Part shown: positions 38,517 through 46,220 of the stretch, piece by piece
How the letters are laid out: each line of letters starts with the position of its first letter
Position numbering within the stretch: the stretch's first letter is position 1
Assembly: GCF_024055725.1 (NCBI RefSeq)
Contig: NZ_JAMXMX010000018.1
Location: 1 to 64,000, forward strand
Origin: Actinoallomurus spadix
Lineage (GTDB): Bacteria > Actinomycetota > Actinomycetes > Streptosporangiales > Streptosporangiaceae
Direction: 5' to 3'
DNA: 64,000 nt
The notes under the pieces: model-generated
The model's input: the letters and a program-made list of their open reading frames with translations, nothing else
What the model was told of the DNA's origin: nothing
The model's database searches: none
Position numbers and translations under genes: made by a program

Positions 38517-41393
38517 CTACGCCGGCCGGTCCGCCGCGCGCGGGCTCGTGACCGCCCGGGTGAGGCCGACGCGGGACCGCACCCCGAGCTTGCGGTACGA
38601 CCTGGTCAGAGCCGCCTCGACCGTCTTGATGCTCACGAACAGCCGGGCGGCGATCTCCCGGTTCGTGGCGCCCTCGGCGACCAGCGCGGCCACCCGGCGT
38701 TCCATGCCGGACAGCGCGCGCAGCGGGTCGTCGTCCCCGGCCGCCGCCGGAACGCCCAGGTCGAGCCGGTCCAGCTCGGCGGTCACCGCCGCGATCCACG
38801 GCGCGGCCTTGGCGCGCAGCAGCACCCGGCGGGCCCCGTGCAGCGCCTCCCGCGCCGCCGGAACGTCTCCCGCCCGCAGGTGCAGGCGGCCGAGTTCGAG
38901 CCGGGCCCGCCCCTCGTCGACCGGGTAGGGGAGGGCCGCCTGGGCCCGTACGGCGCGCTCCATCGCGGGTACGGCCTCCTCCAGGTCACCGCGCGCGGCG
39001 AGGACCAGGGCGGCGGCCCGGTCCAGGGCGGCCAGCACGCTCGGCCGGCCCAGCCGGACGGCCTGCCGCCGCGTCTCCTCGATCAGCGCGTCCGCCTCCG
39101 CGACCTCCCCGACCGCCGCGAGCGCCTCGGCGAGGTCGGCGTGCCAGCGCCGCAGGCCGGGTTCGGCCAGACCCTGCGCCGCCTCCATGGCGCGGACCCG
39201 GCGAAGGGCCTCGACCGCCCCGGCCGGATCGCCGCGCACCAGCCGGATGTGTCCCAGCGCGTGCAGCGTCGTCGGCAGGAACAGCAGGTCCCCGTCGTCC
39301 TCGCTGTGCCCGACGCCGCGTTCGGCGGCGGCCAGCCCGCGGTCGAGCGAACCGCCCGCGGCCTCGGCGGACGCGACCACGCACCAGGCGGGCCCCTGGC
39401 TCAGCTCGCTGTCCTGGGCCAGCCGCAGGCACTGGTAGGCCAGGTCGAGGGCCCGGTCACAGCGGCCGCGCGCGGTCTCCACCTGCGCGGACCCGTACAG
39501 GCACATGAACAGGCTCTCCACGGCGCCGCGCTGGCGCACCGCGTAGGTCAGCGCGCGCAGCTCCGCGCGCGCCTCCTCCAGCCGGTCGTGCAGCAGGTGG
39601 TGCTTGTGGCGCAGGTACACCGGGCCGTTGTGGCCGAGCCGGATCGCCGGATCCTGCGGCCCGGCCAGCGCCCGCGCCATGGTCCGCTCCGCCTCCGGCG
39701 ACCCGATGTGGAACTCCGCGAGCGCCTGCTTGGTCAGGGCCAGCAGCTCCGTGCTACGGTCGCCCGCCTCCGCCGCGAGCCGTGCCGCCGTCGCCGCCTC
39801 CGCGCGGGCCTGCGACGCGGAGCCCTTGACCAGCCAGGCCCGCCAGGCCAGGCGGTAGTGCAGCGGGGCGAGCAGCGCCGGGTCGTCCCGCGCGTCGGCC
39901 AGCGCGCGCGGGAACACCTCGTCGAGTTCGGCGAGGGCCTGCCCGCACGAGTCCAGCAGCACGATCCATGCCCGTACCCGCTCGGCGGGCAGTACGGCCG
40001 ACGCCAGGACGTTCTCGGCGATGCCGCGCGCCATGGCGAACTCACCCGCGGCCAGCGCGTCCTCGGCGGCGGTGAGCCGCAACCCCGGCTCCGCCTCCGG
40101 CTTGGTGGTGCGCTCGGCGGCCAGGACGCCCAGCCGCGCGGCGGCGGCGCGGGCCCCGCGCCGGCGGGCGGCGGTGGCGGCCTCGGCGAGGGTCTCGGCG
40201 ACCTGGGCGTCACGGCCCGGCGCGACCACCGCGAGATGGTGCGCGCGTTCGACCGGGTCGGTGACCGCGTCGGCGAGGGCCCTGTGGGCGGCGAGCCGGT
40301 CCCGCTCGGCCGACTCGGCGTACAGCACCGCGGACAGCAACGGATGTGTGAAGCGGATGACGTCCCCTGGCGCGACGATCCCGGCGTGCCGCGCCTCGGC
40401 GATGTCCGCGGCGGCCTCCGGCCGGCCCGCGGCGCGCAACAGGGCCAGCGTCGGCCGCGCCGCCGCGCAGGCGACCAGCAGCGTCCGCCGCGCGCCGGAG
40501 GACAGCGCGAGCAGGCGGCCCATCATCAGCGTGCGCAGCCCGTCGGGCACCGGCAGCGGCGCCGCCGGATCGAGCGGCTCGCGGTGGTCGGCGAGCGCCC
40601 GGCCCAGTTCGAGGGCGAAGAACGGGTTGCCGTCGCTGGCCCGGTGCACCTTGGCCAGGACCGGACGCGGCAGCCGCAGGTCGGCGAGCAGCCCGCCGAT
40701 CTCCGCGGTCGTCATCGCGGGCACGGGCAGCGTCAGCACGGGCGGCGGGCAGAGCCCCGGCGGATCCTGCGGGTCGCCCGGACCGGCGCGCAGGCCGACC
40801 AGGGCGCGCAGGGGGAGTCCGTCGGCGCGCCGGGCGATGAACGCCAGCAACTCCGCGCTCGGCGCGTCCAGCCACTGCGCGTCGTCGACGACGAGCAGCA
40901 CCGGCCCGGCGGCGCAGAGCGTACGGAAGGCCGCCAGCACGGCGACGCGCAGGCCGAGGACGTCGCGCTCGCCGACCGGGTCGTCGCGGCGCAGCAGCGC
41001 CGCCTCCAGGACGGCCCGCTGGTGCTTCGGGAGGGTCTCCAGCAGCTCGTCGCCGGTCTCGGCCAGCAGGTCGATGAGACCGAGGAACGGCAGGTGCCGT
41101 TCGGTCGCCGACAGGGAGCAGCGCAGCACCTGGTGCCCGGTGAACTCCTCCGCCAGGGTCGCCAGCAGTGTGGACTTGCCGATGCCGGCGGGCCCGGTCA
41201 GTACGACGCTGCCGCCCACGGCGAGATGGTCGCGGGCACGGGCGAGAAGGGGCGCGCGGTCCACCGGCGCGGGCGGCGGCGGTCTCTCGATCCGCGCCTG
41301 CCCCAGGGCAGGCGACGACGGTCCCCTGACCCGCGGCCGCGTTGCCGCCGGCCGGGCGGCCGTTCCATTGGCTGATCCGAACGGATCGGTCAT
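38517..41393 (-). CDS. LAL-type LuxR transcriptional regulator with AAA ATPase
   Basis: 958 residues. The ATPase part has Walker A 'TGPAGIGKSTLLATLAE' (about 66-82) and Walker B 'PVLLVVDDAQWLD'. A long TPR-like alpha-helical middle lies at about 400-870. The C-terminal LuxR HTH (about 890-950) reads 'LSGMERRVAALVAEGATNREIAARLFVSIKTVEAALTRSYRKLGVRSR'. Such 'large ATP-binding LuxR' proteins often control specialised metabolism or secreted enzyme genes. The nearest downstream genes on the same strand are the secreted M4 and M1 proteases, which may be targets, though the 159-base gap between them shows no clear site. Start ATG 41393, behind GGAGGG. Confidence 0.9.
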   Translation of the reverse strand: MTDPFGSANGTAARPAATRPRVRGPSSPALGQARIERPPPPAPVDRAPLLARARDHLAVGGSVVLTGPAGIGKSTLLATLAEEFTGHQVLRCSLSATERHLPFLGLIDLLAETGDELLETLPKHQRAVLEAALLRRDDPVGERDVLGLRVAVLAAFRTLCAAGPVLLVVDDAQWLDAPSAELLAFIARRADGLPLRALVGLRAGPGDPQDPPGLCPPPVLTLPVPAMTTAEIGGLLADLRLPRPVLAKVHRASDGNPFFALELGRALADHREPLDPAAPLPVPDGLRTLMMGRLLALSSGARRTLLVACAAARPTLALLRAAGRPEAAADIAEARHAGIVAPGDVIRFTHPLLSAVLYAESAERDRLAAHRALADAVTDPVERAHHLAVVAPGRDAQVAETLAEAATAARRRGARAAAARLGVLAAERTTKPEAEPGLRLTAAEDALAAGEFAMARGIAENVLASAVLPAERVRAWIVLLDSCGQALAELDEVFPRALADARDDPALLAPLHYRLAWRAWLVKGSASQARAEAATAARLAAEAGDRSTELLALTKQALAEFHIGSPEAERTMARALAGPQDPAIRLGHNGPVYLRHKHHLLHDRLEEARAELRALTYAVRQRGAVESLFMCLYGSAQVETARGRCDRALDLAYQCLRLAQDSELSQGPAWCVVASAEAAGGSLDRGLAAAERGVGHSEDDGDLLFLPTTLHALGHIRLVRGDPAGAVEALRRVRAMEAAQGLAEPGLRRWHADLAEALAAVGEVAEADALIEETRRQAVRLGRPSVLAALDRAAALVLAARGDLEEAVPAMERAVRAQAALPYPVDEGRARLELGRLHLRAGDVPAAREALHGARRVLLRAKAAPWIAAVTAELDRLDLGVPAAAGDDDPLRALSGMERRVAALVAEGATNREIAARLFVSIKTVEAALTRSYRKLGVRSRVGLTRAVTSPRAADRPA

Positions 41394-41563
41394 CCGCGCT
41401 GGCCCTCCGGGGTGCGCTCCTGGTGCAGGAGCCCCGAGCGGGCAAGCTAACAATCGGTCATACGGCCGTCAACACCTCTGGTCGGGATGTTCTCCGCATT
41501 CGTCTGTTACATGTTTCAGTGTGCGGAGCGGCACACCGGCCCGGGCTTCCAATGGAATAGAAC

Positions 41564-41577
41564 TAGAACCTGTTGCA
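41564..41577. promoter_or_regulatory. KstR-type operator (exact TnnAACnnGTTnnA)
   Basis: TAGAACCTGTTGCA fits every fixed position of the published KstR consensus for cholesterol catabolism genes. It ends 31 bases before the preferred GTG of the nitronate monooxygenase. The motif is A/T-rich for this genome and lies in non-coding DNA at a promoter. No kstR-like gene is in the window. Confidence 0.72.
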
Positions 41578-41608
41578 GTTGGCGGTCCTGGCACCTATGG
41601 TCGGGACT

Positions 41609-42721
41609 GTGCGGACACGGGTAACGGAACTCTTCGGCATCGAATATCCGATCTTCGCCTTCAGCCACTGCCGTGACGTCGTCGCCGCGGTCAGCCGCGC
41701 GGGAGGCATGGGCGTCCTCGGCGCCCTCTACTTCACCCCCGAGCAGCTGGAGACCGAGCTGGCGTGGATCGACGACCACGTCGGCGGCAGGCCGTACGGC
41801 GTCGACGTCGTCATGCCCGCCAAGTACGAGGGCGCGGACCTCGGCGACGCCGGCGAACTGCTCACCAGGCTCCAGGGCATGATCCCCGAAGGCCACCGGC
41901 GATTCGTCAACGACCTGCTCGAACGCCACGGCATCGACCCGCTCACCGAGGAGGGCGCCGGTCACTACCTCCTCGGCTGGACCGACGCCACCGCCCGCCC
42001 CCAGGTCGAGGTGGCGCTCAAGCACCCGATCGCCCTCCTGGCCAACGCGCTCGGGCCGCCCCCCGCGGACGTCGTCGAGCAGGCCCACCGCCACGGCGTG
42101 AAGGTCGCCGGCCTGGCCAGCAACGCCCGCCACGCCCGCAAGCAGGTCGAGGTCGGCGTCGACATCATCGTCGCGCAGGGCACCGAGGCCGGCGGCCACA
42201 CCGGCGACGTCGCGACGATGGTCCTCATCCCCGAGGTCGTCGACGCCGTCGGCCCCGGCACCATCGTGCTCGCCGCCGGCGGCATCGGCCGCGGCCGTCA
42301 GATCGCCGCCGGCCTCGCGCTCGGCGCCGAGGGCGTCTGGACCGGCTCGATCTGGCTCACCGTCGAGGAGGCCGACACCCCCGAGGCGTCCCGCGACCGG
42401 CTCCTCGCCGCGACGTCCCGCGACACCGTGCGGTCCCGCTCCTGGACCGGCAAGCCCGCGCGGATGCTCAAGACCGCCTGGACCGACGCCTGGGAGTCCC
42501 CGGAGTCGCCCGGCACACTCCCGATGCCGATGCAGTTCATGCTCATCTCCGACGCCCTCCGCCGGATCAACCGCGCCGGCGCGGGCGAGCTGACCACCTT
42601 CCCGGTCGGCCAGATCGTCGGCTCGATGAACCAGGTCAGGCCCGCCGCCCAGGTCATCTACGACCTCATCGAGGAGTACGTCGAGACGATGGAACGCCTG
42701 AACACCCTCACCGACCCCTGA
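41609..42721 (+). CDS. Nitronate monooxygenase family flavoprotein
   Basis: 370 residues from GTG 41609. Upstream ATG 41597 is possible; TTG 41573 would start inside the KstR-type box and is unlikely. The TIM-barrel FMN protein begins 'TRVTELFGIEYPIFAFSHCRDVVAAVSRAGGMGVLGALY'. The flavin-binding 'AQGTEAGGHTGDVATMVL' and 'VLAAGGIGRGRQIAAGLALGAEGVW' are signature blocks of 2-nitropropane dioxygenase-like enzymes. Many such proteins in actinomycetes take part in steroid or lipid catabolism rather than nitronate oxidation. I recall mycobacterial Rv1894c in the KstR regulon, and the box upstream suggests a similar role. It converges on the adenosine deaminase gene. Confidence 0.85.
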   Translation: MRTRVTELFGIEYPIFAFSHCRDVVAAVSRAGGMGVLGALYFTPEQLETELAWIDDHVGGRPYGVDVVMPAKYEGADLGDAGELLTRLQGMIPEGHRRFVNDLLERHGIDPLTEEGAGHYLLGWTDATARPQVEVALKHPIALLANALGPPPADVVEQAHRHGVKVAGLASNARHARKQVEVGVDIIVAQGTEAGGHTGDVATMVLIPEVVDAVGPGTIVLAAGGIGRGRQIAAGLALGAEGVWTGSIWLTVEEADTPEASRDRLLAATSRDTVRSRSWTGKPARMLKTAWTDAWESPESPGTLPMPMQFMLISDALRRINRAGAGELTTFPVGQIVGSMNQVRPAAQVIYDLIEEYVETMERLNTLTDP

Positions 42722-42728
42722 TCCCGGC

Positions 42729-43742
42729 TCAGGCGGGCTCGACGGCGTCGATCTCGGCGAGGATCGCCCGCTTGCGCCCCTCGCTCAGGAAGGACGCGCG
42801 GACGCCGTTACGGGCCAGGTCCGCGAGCTCCTTGCGGCCGAGCCCCAGGTCCCGCGCCGCGACGCGGTACTCATTGGTCAGCGTCGTGCCGAACATCGGC
42901 GGGTCGTCGCTGTTCAGCGTCACGTACAGGCCCTCGGCCAGCATGCGGGGGAGCGGATGCGCGGCGATGTCCGGCACCTGCTTGGTGCAGACGTTCGAGG
43001 TCGGGCACACCTCCAGCGGCAGCCGCGTCTCCCGCAGGTACGCCACCAGCTCCGGGTCGTCGAGGCAGCTGATCCCGTGCCCGATCCGCTCGGCCTTCAG
43101 CTCCCGGATCGCCTCCCAGATCGTCTCCGGACCGGTCATCTCCCCGGCATGCGGCACGCTGTGCAGCCCGGCCGCGACCGCCGTTCGGAACGCGTCCCGG
43201 ATCGACTGCTGGTGCGAGAGCCGATCCTGCTCGACCCCGCCGATGCCGAAGCCGACGAGCCTCTCCGGCGGGTGGTTCAGCGCGTGGTCGAGGGTCCCGC
43301 GGTCCGCGTCCTCCCCGAATTCGCCGGGGATGTCGAAGACGTAGGCCACCTCGATCCGGTCCGCCACCTCCCGGGCCGCGAGGTCCAGCGCCTCGGTCAC
43401 GGCCGGCATCGTCATCCCCACCGACACGTGGGAGTACGGCGTGACGGTCAGCTCGACGTACCGGACGTTCTGCGCGGCCAGGTCCCGGGCCACCCCGGTG
43501 ACCAGCGTCGCGACGTCCTCCGGCTCCCGGACGAGGCCGTTGACCGCGAAGTAGACCTCGGCGAAGTGTGGGAAGTCGCGGAACTCGAAGAACTCCCGCA
43601 GCGCCGCCTCGCTCGTCGGCACGTTGTGGCCGGAGTGCCGGCGGGCCAGCTCCAGCACGGTGGGTACGGAGGCCGAACCGACCAGATGAACGTGAAGTTC
43701 GGCCTTGGGCAGCGCGTCGATGAAGTCGTCGGTAACGGTCAT
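42729..43742 (-). CDS. add: Adenosine deaminase
   Basis: 337 residues, the usual length. Zinc ligands H17 and H19 are in 'KAELHVHLVGSAS'. 'GLHSVPHAGEMTG' provides the next His and catalytic Glu, 'ERIGHGISCLDDPEL' the base His, and 'TLNSDDPPMFGTTL' the final Asp ligand. It should convert adenosine to inosine in purine salvage; aminofutalosine deaminases have a similar plan and cannot be fully excluded. It follows a small membrane protein gene on the same strand after 81 bases. Its 3' end is 7 bases from the convergent monooxygenase gene. Confidence 0.9.
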   Translation of the reverse strand: MTVTDDFIDALPKAELHVHLVGSASVPTVLELARRHSGHNVPTSEAALREFFEFRDFPHFAEVYFAVNGLVREPEDVATLVTGVARDLAAQNVRYVELTVTPYSHVSVGMTMPAVTEALDLAAREVADRIEVAYVFDIPGEFGEDADRGTLDHALNHPPERLVGFGIGGVEQDRLSHQQSIRDAFRTAVAAGLHSVPHAGEMTGPETIWEAIRELKAERIGHGISCLDDPELVAYLRETRLPLEVCPTSNVCTKQVPDIAAHPLPRMLAEGLYVTLNSDDPPMFGTTLTNEYRVAARDLGLGRKELADLARNGVRASFLSEGRKRAILAEIDAVEPA

Positions 43743-43823
43743 GGCGGCGAAGCTAACAGCGCCGGATCGCCCCGAGCCAGAGAAATCCGCCGAACCTGAC
43801 GCGGATTGGTCAAGTTTCGCGCG

Positions 43824-44213
43824 TCACCAGCGCAGCAGCCAGGCGAGGACGCGGCCCGCGACGAGGTAGACACCGGCGGCGAACAGCCAGTTCTCCGTCA
43901 ACTGCTTGCGCGCGTCGTCGTTGCGGAACACGTCGTCGAACGGGGACGCCAGCCAGGTGCCGGCCCGCATCACGCCGTGCACCACGTTGTTGGCCTGGTT
44001 GGCGCCGCCCCAGGTGAGCGCGATGCCGAACAGCAGGACGAGTGTGATGGTCCAGGCGGCCAGCCACACGAACGCGCTGAGCCCGTCGTGCCGCTGGAAC
44101 CGCCGGACACGCGTGGTGTCCCATCGCCGGGTCCGGGCGCCGCTCACCGCCCCGGCCGGGGCCGTCGTCTCCGCCGCCGATTCACGCCGGCGCCGCCATA
44201 TCTGCGTGGCCAT
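43824..44213 (-). CDS. Small two-helix membrane protein
   Basis: 129 residues, ATG 44213 with GGAGG upstream. A basic N-terminal tail (about 1-45) is followed by a helix at about 46-68 (FVWLAAWTITLVLLFGIALTW) and a second near 108-127 (WLFAAGVYLVAGRVLAWLL). Between them is 'GGANQANNVVHGVMRAGTWLASPFDDVF', a pattern I have seen in actinobacterial envelope proteins with no known function. It lies upstream of add on the same strand. Confidence 0.8.
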   Translation of the reverse strand: MATQIWRRRRESAAETTAPAGAVSGARTRRWDTTRVRRFQRHDGLSAFVWLAAWTITLVLLFGIALTWGGANQANNVVHGVMRAGTWLASPFDDVFRNDDARKQLTENWLFAAGVYLVAGRVLAWLLRW

Positions 44214-44397
44214 CTGTTCCTCCTCAGAGGCCCGTCTTTTGACGGAGTTGTCCCTCAGAGAAAAGCCACTAAACGGTCACTTCCCGTAATCGCCTGCGGC
44301 GCTCAGCGCCACCTGGCATGGTGAGCAGCCGAAATCGAAGGTCAGTTCGCCCTCGACCTGCGGAAGGAGAGAGGCGCTTCGCGCGGAGGAGGGCGCG

Positions 44398-44967
44398 TTG
44401 TCCTGGTCCGCTTTCGTCGACGAGTCCGAGTCCAACCGCAAACTCGACCCCGACGTCTACATCCTCGCCGCGTCGATCATTTCCGCCGACTCGTGCGAGG
44501 CGGTGCGAGACGCCGTCCGCCGATTTAGGCTACCTGGCCAGCGAAAGGTGCACTGGCGTGACGAGTCGGAAAAGCGGCGACGATGGCTGGCTGAGGCGGT
44601 CGCCTCTCTCGATGCGTTGCACCTCGTCGTAGTGAGGCGGGGCTACGTCGGCGAGCCCTCGGAACGCCGCAGGCGTAAGACCAGGGAGCGGCTGCTGTTC
44701 GAGTTGTCCGCAATGGGCGTGCACGGAATGTTGATGGAAGGCAGGGAGGCTAAGCAGAACCGCCATGATCTGTCGCTTGTCAGAGCGCTGCGCGCGCGCA
44801 AGGAAGTACCCTCGGGCTTTCGGGTCGACCACGCCTTCGGCTCGGAAGAGCCTCTTCTCTGGCTACCGGATGTCGTCGCCGGCTCGGTAGTGGCTGCGCG
44901 ATGCGGCGATCCGTGCCACCTTGCCTCACTCATGCCGCTCGTGACCATCTGCATGATCGAAGCTTAG
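44398..44967 (+). CDS. DUF3800-like protein (RNase H-fold)
   Basis: 189 residues. TTG 44398 is the start, supported by a GGAGGAGGG tract just upstream. 'SAFVDESES' (4-12) provides the first acidic pair of DUF3800. 'KVHWRDESEKRRRW' (about 49-62) follows, then the late 'LLWLPDVVAGSVVAA' (about 153-167), equivalent to the typical L-P/A-D-x-x-A-G motif. DUF3800 proteins have an RNase H-like fold and are suspected nucleases. Weinberg and colleagues (2017) described several RNA motifs next to such genes. Directly after this stop is a set of hairpins that could be such an RNA. Function is unproven. Confidence 0.72.
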   Translation: MSWSAFVDESESNRKLDPDVYILAASIISADSCEAVRDAVRRFRLPGQRKVHWRDESEKRRRWLAEAVASLDALHLVVVRRGYVGEPSERRRRKTRERLLFELSAMGVHGMLMEGREAKQNRHDLSLVRALRARKEVPSGFRVDHAFGSEEPLLWLPDVVAGSVVAARCGDPCHLASLMPLVTICMIEA

Positions 44968-44977
44968 AAAGACGCAA

Positions 44978-45079
44978 GCCCGGGACCCCGTCGTCCGGCG
45001 GGAACTTCCCGGGCCCACTTCCTACCGCTTCGCAAAGCGGCGGCCTTGTCGCTTAGTGTGCCTCGCTCACTGCGAAGCG
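44978..45079 (+). ncRNA. Candidate structured RNA downstream of DUF3800 gene
   Basis: It begins 10 bases after the stop codon. Stem P1 has GCCCGGGA (44978-44985) with TCCCGGGC (45007-45014) and an inner CCCG/CGGG pairing. P2 is CCGCTT/AAGCGG (45025-45040) with a CGCA loop. P3 is CGCTT-AGTG with CACT-GCG-AAGCG (45050-45079). In addition, CGCTTCGCA (45026-45034) is fully complementary to TGCGAAGCG (45071-45079), a pairing that excludes P2 and P3, so the RNA could switch. Terminator-only function of P1 is the main alternative. Confidence 0.5.
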
Positions 45080-45127
45080 TCAACCAGATGGGAGAACTCA
45101 CACCTCCCGCCGGGCGGATCGGGATCA

Positions 45128-45153
45128 CTGTGACGCCGGTGACGACGTCACAG
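45128..45153. terminator. Hairpin before convergent enoyl-CoA hydratase end
   Basis: CTGTGACG and CGTCACAG, perfect 8-base arms, flank a 10-base loop. It lies 84 bases from the end of the minus-strand hydratase gene and could terminate either that gene or the RNA transcript on the plus strand. Confidence 0.45.
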
Positions 45154-45236
45154 ATCCGGCGAACCGGTCGCCGTTCGTCGACATCGACGGCAACGAGACG
45201 ACGGTGGCGGCAACCTGGCCGTGGCGGTCGAGGCTC

Positions 45237-46049
45237 TCATTCGCCGGTGAAGACGGCGGGGCGCTTCTCCTTGAAGGCGCGGGCGCCCTCCTTGGCGTCG
45301 GCGGAGCCGATGACCGGCCAGCCGAGCTCGTCGGAGATCTTCAGTGCGTCGGCCTCGGGCAGGCCCTCGGTCCTGCGGCAGGTCTCCAGGATCGCCTGGA
45401 CGGCGAGGGGGCCGCAGGCGGCGATCTGGTCGGCGATCTCGCGGGCGGTCGCGAGCGCCCGGCCGTCCGGGACGATCCGGTTGATCAGGCCCATCCGCAG
45501 CGCCTCCTCCGGAGTGACGGACCGGCCGGTGAGCAGGATGTCCATCGCGAAGGCGTACGGAATCTGGCGGGGGAGCCGGATCGCGCTGCCGCCCATGGGG
45601 AACAGGCCGCGTCTCGCCTCGTACAGCCCGAGGGTCGCGCCCTCCGCGACGACGCGGAGGTCGGTGCCGACCAGCAGCTCGGTCCCGCCGGCCACCGCGT
45701 ACCCCTCGATCGCGCTGATCAGCGGTTTCTTCGGCCGGCAGGCGCGCAGGAGGCCCTTCCAGTGGAAGTCCTGGATCTCGGCCGCCCGCCGCCGTACCCG
45801 CTCGTTATCCGACGGCCGGCCCATGGCCTTCAGGTCGGCGCCCGCGCAGAACTGCCCGTCGGCCCCCGTGAGGATGGCGACCCGCACCTCCGGGGTATCG
45901 GAGACGTAGGCCCACGCGTCGGCCATGCCGACGAGCATGTCGGTGCTGAGGGCGTTGCGGGCCTCGGGCCGGTTCATGGTGACGATGACGACGTGGCCGT
46001 CCCGCTCGACCGTGCAGTGCGGGGTGCTGATGGGCAGGCGTTCCGCCAT
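45237..46049 (-). CDS. Enoyl-CoA hydratase (crotonase family)
   Basis: 270 residues. The crotonase fold shows 'VVIVTMNRPEARNALS' (about 20-35) and 'FCAGADLKAMG' (about 67-77), whose Ala-Gly-Ala-Asp-Leu forms the oxyanion loop. 'GYAVAGGTELLVGTDL' and 'LGLYEARRGLFPMGG' carry the two glutamates expected for hydratase activity. It should hydrate a 2-enoyl-CoA in beta-oxidation. It is divergent from a fadD gene, like echA19/fadD19 of M. tuberculosis, but orthology is not proven. Two degenerate KstR-type sites lie in the 171-base gap. Confidence 0.88.
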   Translation of the reverse strand: MAERLPISTPHCTVERDGHVVIVTMNRPEARNALSTDMLVGMADAWAYVSDTPEVRVAILTGADGQFCAGADLKAMGRPSDNERVRRRAAEIQDFHWKGLLRACRPKKPLISAIEGYAVAGGTELLVGTDLRVVAEGATLGLYEARRGLFPMGGSAIRLPRQIPYAFAMDILLTGRSVTPEEALRMGLINRIVPDGRALATAREIADQIAACGPLAVQAILETCRRTEGLPEADALKISDELGWPVIGSADAKEGARAFKEKRPAVFTGE

Positions 46050-46099
46050 GGCCGTCCTCCCTGCTCGCGGCCGCGCACGCTGTCACGCGACGCCGAAAC

Positions 46100-46168
46100 A
46101 AGAACGGATTCTAGTAATGTTCATCGCATCCGAACAGGGGTTGTCGACCAAAACGAGAACGTGATCTA
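46100..46168. promoter_or_regulatory. Two degenerate KstR-type sites between divergent lipid genes
   Basis: AAGAACGGATTCTA (46100-46113) and GAGAACGTGATCTA (46155-46168) each match six of the eight fixed positions of TnnAACnnGTTnnA and keep the AGAAC half. They lie between the divergent hydratase and FadD genes. Alone they would be weak evidence; the exact sites elsewhere in the window make them more credible. Confidence 0.42.
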
Positions 46169-46220
46169 CTGCGAGCGGAACCTCCGTACGACCGATGCCG
46201 AGACGTACAGGGAGTAGTCC

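Noticed and set aside
36873-41375. 1500-codon plus-strand open frame
   Set aside because: Antisense to the M4 protease and LuxR genes, low-complexity Arg/Gly/Val-rich product.
45120-45236. Possible coding remnant between RNA candidate and hydratase gene
   Set aside because: One frame reads plausibly for about 30 codons but has no start, stop or recognisable family, and contains a hairpin.
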